From JAWXCE01 sp034440495 (GTDB taxonomy: Bacteria > Pseudomonadota > Alphaproteobacteria > Rhizobiales > Rhodomicrobiaceae), in contig JAWXCE010000004.1 of NCBI GenBank assembly GCA_034440495.1, positions 1-15,247 on the forward strand: 15,247 nucleotides of DNA, written 5' to 3'. This document shows, piece after piece, positions 1 through 5,644 of this stretch. Below the pieces are notes generated by a model, which saw only the letters and a program-made list of their open reading frames with translations, ran no database searches and had not been told where the DNA came from. Each line of letters begins with the position of its first letter. Position 1 is the stretch's first letter. Made by a program: the position numbers and the translations under genes.

Positions 1-389
1 GGCTCGAACGGGGCGGCGGTCGGGTCGGCGCGGCGCTTGTAATCACCGGAAATCACCGCGCGCGCGCCGCCATATTCGAGCAAAATTTGCGCCGAGCCGG
101 TGATATGCCCCGCGGGATGCAGCGTCACGCGCACGTCGCCAATCACGACCGTCTCGCCATAAGGCAACGGGGCGCGGGCGGCGGTGAAATTCTCGCCATA
201 CCGGCACGCCATGATGTCGATGGTTCGTGGCGTGGCGACAACGCGGGCGTGGCCGGAGCGGGCGTGATCGGCGTGACCGTGGGTAACGATAGCCTGATCC
301 ACCGGCCGCGTCGGATCGATGTATAACTGTCCGGGAATGCAATAAAGCCCCTCCGGCCGCACCTCCAGCCACTGCGACGGATGCTTCAT
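1..389 (-). CDS. Ligase-associated MBL-fold DNA exonuclease, 5' part
   Basis: The 129 visible codons run leftwards off the window edge. The protein starts MKHPSQWLEVRPEGLYC and carries the metallo-beta-lactamase metal motif THGHADHAR at about residues 36-44, then HPAGHITGSAQ and SGDYKRR. These are the N-terminal half of the beta-CASP/MBL nuclease fold. This exact style (short lead, 'GLYC.PG', 'VTHGHADHAR') is that of the ligase-associated DNA exonuclease family, usually about 330-340 residues and next to an ATP-dependent DNA ligase, a DEXH helicase and PdeM. The helicase and PdeM are in this window; the ligase would be expected just off the left edge (inference). The ATG (389-387) overlaps the stop of the upstream PIN-like toxin gene as ATGA, so translation may be coupled to it. 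The family is thought to process DNA ends; the exact substrate is not established. Confidence 0.88.
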   Translation of the reverse strand, partial: MKHPSQWLEVRPEGLYCIPGQLYIDPTRPVDQAIVTHGHADHARSGHARVVATPRTIDIMACRYGENFTAARAPLPYGETVVIGDVRVTLHPAGHITGSAQILLEYGGARAVISGDYKRRADPTAAPFE

Positions 390-712
390 GGCGGAGGCAA
401 CACCAGAACGTTTCCCGCCGAGGCGTGAAAGCGCCTGATCTCATCGGCGTGATGCAGCAGAAGCCCCGCCACCTCATCTATTTTACAGTTTGGCAAGCGT
501 ACATAAATCGTTTTGTAGCTTTTATGCCGCCGCGCGATCTCTAAGAAATCAGCGTCCTTTGTCACCACCATTATGCCGAACTGCGCTGCATAACGCTGGA
601 TTTGAAGGTCGGCGTTAGATAGTTCGAGGCGTGCGGCATGATTGCAGCCAGGGAAGGCGCTCTTAAGTTTCTTAGCGAGCCTCGGCGAAAGGTTCAGATC
701 GAACAAAAGCAT
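386..712 (-). CDS. DUF5615 PIN-like toxin of a VapBC-like module
   Basis: The 108-residue protein begins MLLFDLNLSPRLAKKL and contains VVTKDADF (about residues 49-56), the signature of DUF5615 / Mut7-C-like PIN proteins, which are predicted metal-dependent RNases paired with DUF433 antitoxins. Acidic residues that could bind metal are D5, D35, D53 and D55. The usual 'FDEN' start motif reads FDLN, so one common acidic position is Leu. The gene lies 9 nt downstream of the DUF433 gene and its TGA overlaps the exonuclease ATG (ATGA). No clear Shine-Dalgarno precedes its ATG, which suggests coupling to the antitoxin upstream. Length and reading frame look intact. Family assignment is firm; toxicity is inferred from the family. 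Confidence 0.82.
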   Translation of the reverse strand: MLLFDLNLSPRLAKKLKSAFPGCNHAARLELSNADLQIQRYAAQFGIMVVTKDADFLEIARRHKSYKTIYVRLPNCKIDEVAGLLLHHADEIRRFHASAGNVLVLPPP

Positions 713-721
713 GAGCCGCGC

Positions 722-970
722 TTACTCGGCGGCTACATGTTCAGCTTTGCCGTGGCCCACTGCGGTTTTGCGGGCGCAGTCCGAGGCGAAATTAATCGCT
801 GCAACAATATCCTCACGCGTAAGGTACGGAAAATCGTCAATGATCTCATCAAAGCTCATGCCGGCGCCGAGATAGTCGAGCACGTCGGACACGGTGATGC
901 GCATGCCACGAATGCAGGGCTGCCCGCCGCGCTTACCTTCTTCAAACGTGATGATCTCATGTTTTTCCAT
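722..970 (-). CDS. DUF433 antitoxin
   Basis: This 82-residue protein has the DUF433 core: GGQPCIRGMRITVSDVLDYL, then a two-helix segment ending in 'EIIDDFPYLTREDIVAAINFA'. DUF433 proteins are small winged-helix-like antitoxins that bind both their promoter and a DUF5615 PIN-like toxin, and the toxin gene follows 9 nt downstream. The ATG at 970-968 is the natural start because the protein then begins MEKHEIITF, as in the family. A near-perfect 12-bp palindrome sits 12 bp upstream of the start and could be an autoregulatory operator. I could not identify a convincing -10/-35 pair. The sequence differs clearly from the second DUF433 protein at 4474-4698, so the two are not a recent duplication. 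Confidence 0.85.
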   Translation of the reverse strand: MEKHEIITFEEGKRGGQPCIRGMRITVSDVLDYLGAGMSFDEIIDDFPYLTREDIVAAINFASDCARKTAVGHGKAEHVAAE

Positions 971-982
971 GCTGTATAGTTT

Positions 983-994
983 GGCGATACCGCC
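983..994. promoter_or_regulatory. Candidate operator palindrome upstream of toxin-antitoxin module
   Basis: GGCGATACCGCC reads GGCGGTATCGCC on the other strand, so it is a palindrome apart from the central mismatched positions. It lies 12 bp upstream of the DUF433 start. A TTGACG hexamer (minus strand, 1005-1000) lies just upstream, but no good -10 stands at proper spacing. Antitoxin autorepression through such sites is typical of toxin-antitoxin modules; here it is only inferred from position. Confidence 0.25.
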
Positions 995-1063
995 CTTTGC
1001 GTCAAGTACAAGATTTATGAATTACCCCTGACACAGGCTTTGTGAAACCGATGGGACGTAGGC

Positions 1064-1519
1064 TTAAACCAGGGCTAGGGCGTTCGCTGTCAGATAGCTT
1101 GCGAACATAAGCCACACCGACATTGGCGCCAGCAACACGCCCGCGATCCGATCCTTGCCGCCGAGATATAAAGCCACCGCTAGCGTCGCGACCAGGGTGG
1201 CAATATTGCCGATCAAGGCGATGCGCAGGTTGCTCAAGCCCTCGGTGTAAACCGGGTACAACAGACAGGCGATGGCCAATGCCACAACGAGCCAGCGCGC
1301 GCTGGAATTGAGCTTGGCAAGCCGGGCATAAATCACGCCCATTATGGCGAATAACGCCACCCATATCGCGCCCACTACCCAGCCCGGGGGCGCAGCCGTG
1401 CGCGGGCCAACAGGCGAACTGCCGGAATCAAACCGCAGGCCAAATATTAAGCCGTTCGCCAGCAAGCATGCGGCCACGAAGGCGAGCACAGCATAAATTG
1501 TCCTATTTTTACTTTGCAT
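1064..1519 (-). CDS. TspO/MBR family membrane protein
   Basis: The predicted 151-residue protein has about five hydrophobic segments. It carries the TspO/MBR hallmark APPGWVVGAIWVALFAIMGV (about residues 43-62), a middle LLYPVYTEGLSN stretch, and a last helix with WLMFASYLTANAL. TspO proteins are five-helix membrane proteins that bind porphyrins and are linked to tetrapyrrole control and stress. This one is divergent and has few tryptophans. The open frame continues upstream, but the ATG at 1519 is preceded by GAGG at good spacing and starts a normal-length protein (family about 150-170), so I choose it over 1534 or 1648. It is divergent from the helicase gene and not obviously part of the repair set. 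Confidence 0.68.
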   Translation of the reverse strand: MQSKNRTIYAVLAFVAACLLANGLIFGLRFDSGSSPVGPRTAAPPGWVVGAIWVALFAIMGVIYARLAKLNSSARWLVVALAIACLLYPVYTEGLSNLRIALIGNIATLVATLAVALYLGGKDRIAGVLLAPMSVWLMFASYLTANALALV

Positions 1520-1621
1520 CTGTGCCTCAATCATGCCGGTGCGAGCAACGTGAGATTTCAAATGTGATGATCTCCTGCGCTCTGGTAGCGTACAGTTCGC
1601 GGTTGGAGGCACGCCCGTCAA

Positions 1622-1639
1622 GAGGAGGTCGCGGGGATC
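1622..1639 (+). promoter_or_regulatory. Strong Shine-Dalgarno with ATC in start position (helicase)
   Basis: AGGAGG at 1622-1627 is a full Shine-Dalgarno. Nine bases later, in the helicase frame, stands ATC (1637-1639), followed by codons for AKHKPKINLPPY. No ATG, GTG or TTG lies at normal spacing in that frame; the first is TTG at 1664, 36 bases from the Shine-Dalgarno. Either ATC is used as a rare start, an ATG was mutated or mis-sequenced to ATC, or translation begins inefficiently at TTG 1664. Confidence 0.5.
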
Positions 1640-1663
1640 GCGAAGCATAAGCCGAAAATCAAT

Positions 1664-4114
1664 TTGCCGCCTTACGTCTCCGCGTGGTTCGCCGGGCGCG
1701 GCTGGAGCCTACGCGCTTATCAGGCGGCGATGGTGGAAGCGTTCAGCGCCGGGCGCTCGACGCTGCTCATCGCACCGACTGGGGGTGGCAAAACGCTGTC
1801 CGGATTTCTGCCCTCGCTCATCGACATTCACGAGCGCGGCGCGGAGGGGCTGCACACGCTCTATATTTCGCCGTTGAAGGCGCTGGCCAACGACATCGAG
1901 CGCAATCTGGCCACGCCGATCCGCGAAATGGGGATGAATGTGCGCGTCGAAAGCCGCACCGGCGATACGCCCGGCGCCAAACGCCAGCGGCAACGCACCG
2001 ACCCGCCGCACATTCTTCTTACCACGCCAGAAAGTCTCATGCTGATGCTGTCGAACAAGGACGCGGAACGGATGTTTCGCGGGGTTCGCCTTGTCATCAT
2101 CGACGAAACGCACAGCTTTGCCCACACCAAACGCGGGGACTTCACGGCGCTGACCATGGCGCGGCTCGCCAAGCTGGCGCCGGGGCATGTCCGCTTTGGC
2201 CTGTCAGCGACGGTCGCCGAGCCGCTGCGGCTGGCGGAATGGCTCGGGCCTGTCGCAGCGCCAGCGCATATCCTCGACGCCGGATTACCATCGCGCCCCG
2301 AGATCGAGATCATCGACGCCGCCGCGACCATTCCCTACGGCGGCTTCATGTCCCGCTACGCCGTGCCGGAGATTTACGCAGCCATCAAGTCGGCCAAGAC
2401 CTCCATCGTGTTCGTGAACACGCGGGCGCAGGCGGAGCTGATTTTGCAGGCCATCTGGGAGGTGAACGAGGACGAGTTGCCGATCACGGTCTATCACGGC
2501 AGCCTTTCGCGCGAACAGCGCCGTCGCACCGAGGCGATGATGGCGGCAGGCAAACTGCGCTCGGTTGTCGCAACAGCGGCGCTGGAGTTGGGCATCGACT
2601 GGGGCGACGTCGCTCTTGTCATCCAGGTTGGAGCGCCAAAAGGCGTGAGCCGCCTGCTGCAGCGCATCGGACGCTCCAACCACCGACTGGATGAGCCGAG
2701 CCAGGCGCTGCTGGTGCCGGGCAACCGTTTCGAGGCGCTGGAATGCCAGGCCGCGATGGAAGCAATCGCGGCGGGCAAGCTGGACGGCGAGGAGTTAATG
2801 CCCGGCGCGCTGGATGTTATCGCGCAATACATCATCAACTGCGCCTGCTCCGAGCCGATCGACGCCGACGAGTTGTTCGCCGAAATCCGCACCGCCGCGC
2901 CCTACGCCGCCCTGCTGCGCGAAACCTATGACCGCCTGTTCCGCTTCGCCGTGGATGGCGGCTCGGTCTTGCGCAACTATCCCCGCTATCACCGCCTGGT
3001 GGAGGAAAATGGGCGCTGGCGCATCGCCCACCCGACCGTGATGCGGCGGCACCGGCAGAATGTCGGCGTCATTGTGGAAGCGGCGCGGCTGAAGGTGAAG
3101 CGGCTCAGCGGAAAAAGCCGCATTGGGCGCATCCTGGGCGAGGTGGAGGAGCATTTTGCGCAAGGGCTAACGCCGGGGGATACTTTTTTTTTCGCGGGCG
3201 AGGTGCTGGAGTTCATCGGCGTGCGCGATATGGCGCTCGAAGCCCGGCCCGCCGCTGCCGCGCGGGAGCCTAAAATTCCATCCTACGCTGGCGGGCAGAT
3301 GCCGCTTTCGACATTTCTCGCCGATGGAGTGCGTAGCCTGCTTGCGCGGCCCGGCGATTGGCCCGCCCTGCCCCTCGACGTGCGCGAGTGGCTGGATTTG
3401 CAACAGCGCTTCTCCGCGCTCCCCGCGCCGGGCTGCTTGTTGATCGAGCATTTCCGCTGGCGGCGGCTGAATTATTGCGTTTTTTACACCTTTGAGGGCC
3501 GCAAGGCAAACCAGACGCTCGGCATGCTGATCACCCGCCGAATGGAGCGCATGGGGCTAAAGCCCATCAGCTTTCAAATCACCGATTATGCGCTCGCTAT
3601 CGGTCTGTTGAGCAATGTCGATGAGACGCACGTGGCGGCATTGCTGGCGACGGATATTCTAGGCGATGATCTGGAGGAATGGATCCTCGCCTCGCCGATG
3701 CTGAAACGCGCCTTCCGGCACGTGGCGACGGTCGCCGGGCTGACCGAGCAGCAAAATTCGGGCGTGCACAAGTCGATGCGGCAAATGACCATGTCCACCG
3801 ATCTGATCTACGATGTGTTATTGAAGCACGAACCCGATCATGTGCTCCTAAGCGTAGCTCGCCGCGACGCCGAGCGCGAACTTCTGGATATCAAGCGCCT
3901 ATCGAACATGCTGAACCGCTTTCAAAACCACCGCCAGTTCATCGCGCTCGACCGCGCCTCACCCTTCTCGATCCCCGTGCTGATGGAGGTGCGCACCGAG
4001 CAAGTGCGCGGCTCGGGTATCGAGGCGCTGCTCGCGCAAGGCTCCATTCAGGAAGAAGCCGACCAGATGATGGAGGACGTGCGTGCAGCCGTTTCGATAG
4101 GCTCACAAAATTAA
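1664..4114 (+). CDS. Ligase-associated DEXH-box (Lhr-like) DNA helicase
   Basis: An 816-residue superfamily 2 helicase. From the TTG start the motifs are: Q-like RAYQ (17-20), Walker A APTGGGKT (37-44), TPESL (121-125), DETH (147-150), SAT (181-183), VFVNTR (249-254), ATAALELGIDWGDV (303-316) and QRIGRSNHR (333-341). About 450 residues of Lhr-core winged-helix and accessory domain follow. The DETH box and total length match the ligase-associated DEXH helicase (Lhr2 type), an ATP-driven 3'-5' translocase acting in DNA repair with the exonuclease, an ATP-dependent ligase and PdeM. The reading frame is intact. The start is uncertain: ATC at 1637 sits at proper distance from AGGAGG and would add nine residues. 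Its last 12 bases overlap the tail of the convergent DUF5615 pseudogene. Confidence 0.93.
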   Translation: MPPYVSAWFAGRGWSLRAYQAAMVEAFSAGRSTLLIAPTGGGKTLSGFLPSLIDIHERGAEGLHTLYISPLKALANDIERNLATPIREMGMNVRVESRTGDTPGAKRQRQRTDPPHILLTTPESLMLMLSNKDAERMFRGVRLVIIDETHSFAHTKRGDFTALTMARLAKLAPGHVRFGLSATVAEPLRLAEWLGPVAAPAHILDAGLPSRPEIEIIDAAATIPYGGFMSRYAVPEIYAAIKSAKTSIVFVNTRAQAELILQAIWEVNEDELPITVYHGSLSREQRRRTEAMMAAGKLRSVVATAALELGIDWGDVALVIQVGAPKGVSRLLQRIGRSNHRLDEPSQALLVPGNRFEALECQAAMEAIAAGKLDGEELMPGALDVIAQYIINCACSEPIDADELFAEIRTAAPYAALLRETYDRLFRFAVDGGSVLRNYPRYHRLVEENGRWRIAHPTVMRRHRQNVGVIVEAARLKVKRLSGKSRIGRILGEVEEHFAQGLTPGDTFFFAGEVLEFIGVRDMALEARPAAAAREPKIPSYAGGQMPLSTFLADGVRSLLARPGDWPALPLDVREWLDLQQRFSALPAPGCLLIEHFRWRRLNYCVFYTFEGRKANQTLGMLITRRMERMGLKPISFQITDYALAIGLLSNVDETHVAALLATDILGDDLEEWILASPMLKRAFRHVATVAGLTEQQNSGVHKSMRQMTMSTDLIYDVLLKHEPDHVLLSVARRDAERELLDIKRLSNMLNRFQNHRQFIALDRASPFSIPVLMEVRTEQVRGSGIEALLAQGSIQEEADQMMEDVRAAVSIGSQN

Positions 4115-4474
4115 TAAGTCTGTTCCAAGAGGACGACGGCGAATGCAGCCTGGTTCGATAACGACGAGCACATTGCAGACTGTCTCTCTTAAACTAGACA
4201 GAGCGGCGACCACACGGATGTTGCGCACCTCCCAATCCACCGACTTCAACGCGATGCGAACGACCCAAAGTCCGCGCCTTAAATCTGATCGCTAACTCGC
4301 AAAATCTGCGTCTTCGGTGAGGAGTATGCGACCGTTGTTGTACGCCAAGGCCAAAACCTCGGGATCGCTGGCCCCAGGGGCGATGTCCGCCGAGCGTTTC
4401 ACATCAAAGCCGGCTTTTAGGAGTGCACGCAACATTGGCCCTGAAAAGCATTCATCAGCGAGGTAGCGCGGCAT
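4103..4474 (-). pseudogene. DUF5615 PIN-like toxin, disrupted
   Basis: The first 60 codons (MPRYLADECFSGPMLRALL ... LLTEDADFAS) are a normal DUF5615 N-terminus with D7, E8 and the TEDADF motif, then a TAG at 4294-4292. Reading on in the same frame restores a typical C-terminus: VVRIALKSVDWEVRNIRVV, then NVLVVIEPGCIRRRPL, ending at TGA 4105-4103. Full length would be 123 codons, normal for the family. Between the stop and VVRIAL, another frame reads ELAIRFKARTLG, which fits the family consensus (GEL..R...GVV) better. A loss of one base near 4299 and a compensating shift about 30 bp later therefore explain the damage better than a lone stop. ATG overlaps the antitoxin stop (TAATG). Expected product: inactive truncated toxin. 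Confidence 0.8.
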
Positions 4475-4698
4475 TACTCAGCAGCGACAGCGGATGCGTG
4501 GCTCAAATAGTCGGCTGCATATTCATGAGCAGCACGAATGTCGTCGAGCGTAAGCGGCGGGTAGTCAGCAATTATTTCCGCTTCGCTGTCGCCCGCCGCC
4601 AGGCAGCGTAAGATGTGTTCGACGGTAATGCGCGTGCCCGCTATCACCGGCTTGCCGAACATGATTTTAAGGTCTCGTTTAATGCGCGGGTGGCTCAC
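4474..4698 (-). CDS. DUF433 antitoxin (second module)
   Basis: From a GTG at 4698 this is a 74-residue DUF433 protein: VSHPRIKRDLKIMFGKPVIA, then GTRITVEHILRCLAAG, then EIIADYPPLTLDDIRAAHEYA. The frame stays open to 4782, but the GTG start gives the family's standard 'SHPRI.RD' N-terminus. It has AAGGA about 10 bases upstream and lies just downstream of an extended -10 promoter that would cut off the longer forms. Its stop and the toxin ATG overlap as TAATG, so the two were translationally coupled. Because the toxin is broken, this is now an apparently orphan antitoxin. It might still repress the shared promoter region or act as an anti-toxin against related modules (inference). Confidence 0.82.
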   Translation of the reverse strand: MSHPRIKRDLKIMFGKPVIAGTRITVEHILRCLAAGDSEAEIIADYPPLTLDDIRAAHEYAADYLSHASAVAAE

Positions 4699-4725
4699 TG
4701 CACGGCTTTCCTTGGTTGATTTCGC

Positions 4726-4734
4726 ACTATAACA
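4726..4734 (-). promoter_or_regulatory. Extended -10 promoter of second DUF433 gene
   Basis: On the minus strand TG-T-TATAGT (4734-4726) matches the extended -10 consensus, with TATAGT being 5 of 6 to TATAAT. The region upstream offers only weak -35 options (ATGACA at 15 bp, TTGTAT at 19 bp). The predicted start of transcription gives a leader of about 20-25 bases containing AAGGA before the GTG at 4698. Confidence 0.5.
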
Positions 4735-4832
4735 CATACGGCGTGATGTCATACAATCATGCCCATACGTATCGGTTATCATGACCCGAGCTATATTTCA
4801 GGACGAGGCGTAGCAATCGATGGACAACGCGC

Positions 4833-5522
4833 GTGCAGCCAATTCGTAAACTTGCAGACAATGCGGTGATTGAAATCGCCTTTGCAGGCGAAACCATTGC
4901 GCTCGATGGGCGCGGCGTCGCGTTCCTGCCCGCGCAAGGCGCGCTGATTGTCGCGGATTTGCACCTGGAGAAAGGCTCGCGCTTTGCGGCGATGCGCCGT
5001 CCTGTCCCGACGCTTGACACGCACGACACGCTGACGCGGCTAAGGGTATGCGTCGGCGACTGGCGACCGCATACCGTCATCTGCCTCGGCGACAGTTTTC
5101 ACGATGCGCGGGCGGGTCTCAGACTTGCGCCGGAGGATCGTAAGGCGCTGGACGATTTGTGCGGCCTTGCGGGCCGTTGGATATGGTTATCCGGCAATCA
5201 CGATCCGCGTCCGCCAGAAGGGCTCAGAGGAGAGGCGCTGGACAGCCTATCCATCGGCGCATTGCGGCTGACGCACATTCCCACGCCCGGCACGGAGCCA
5301 CAGATCGCCGGACATATGCATCCCAAAACGCATGTCTCAGCGGCGCGGCGGAAAATATCGGGGCCTTGTTTTGTACGTGGTTTGCGGCTGCTGATCCTGC
5401 CTGCTTTCGGCGCTTACACAGGAGGATTATCCTGCAAATCCCCTGCCATGGCAGCGTTTTTTCCCGACGAAACCCCCTTGTGTTACATGATGTTTCAAGA
5501 AAAACTTTTTCAGATCATGTAG
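4833..5522 (+). CDS. pdeM: Ligase-associated metallophosphoesterase PdeM
   Basis: A 229-residue calcineurin-like metallophosphoesterase. Metal ligands are in ADLHLEKGS (D42, H44), GDSFHD (86-91), GNHD (121-124), THIP (H148) and GHMHP (160-164). The FGAYTGGL segment near 192-199 is typical of the ligase-associated DNA damage response endonuclease PdeM, a DNA endonuclease/phosphodiesterase encoded with the helicase, ligase and exonuclease. It is separated from the helicase by the second toxin-antitoxin module, which runs the other way. The start is a GTG at 4833 without a clear Shine-Dalgarno. An ATG at 4820, with GAGG 11 bases upstream, opens a nine-codon frame that overlaps this start and might be a leader peptide. 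The C-terminal tail after residue 205 is unremarkable. Confidence 0.88.
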   Translation: MQPIRKLADNAVIEIAFAGETIALDGRGVAFLPAQGALIVADLHLEKGSRFAAMRRPVPTLDTHDTLTRLRVCVGDWRPHTVICLGDSFHDARAGLRLAPEDRKALDDLCGLAGRWIWLSGNHDPRPPEGLRGEALDSLSIGALRLTHIPTPGTEPQIAGHMHPKTHVSAARRKISGPCFVRGLRLLILPAFGAYTGGLSCKSPAMAAFFPDETPLCYMMFQEKLFQIM

Positions 5523-5546
5523 AAGTTTTGAAATATTGCCATCACG

Positions 5547-5566
5547 CTAATATGACTCCATATTAG
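5547..5566. repeat. Perfect 8-bp inverted repeat between pdeM and antiporter gene
   Basis: CTAATATG, four bases, CATATTAG. The stem is AT-rich and no T-tract follows, so it is a poor intrinsic terminator. A dyad operator for the downstream antiporter gene (start 5645) is the more likely role, or it may be a short transcript-end hairpin for pdeM. No function is proven. Confidence 0.5.
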
Positions 5567-5644
5567 GGCTTTACGCGTTTAGCCTGATGCTGGCTTGGCG
5601 TCTGAAGCCCCCTCCGATCAACGCAAATCTCGAAGGTTCGGCCT

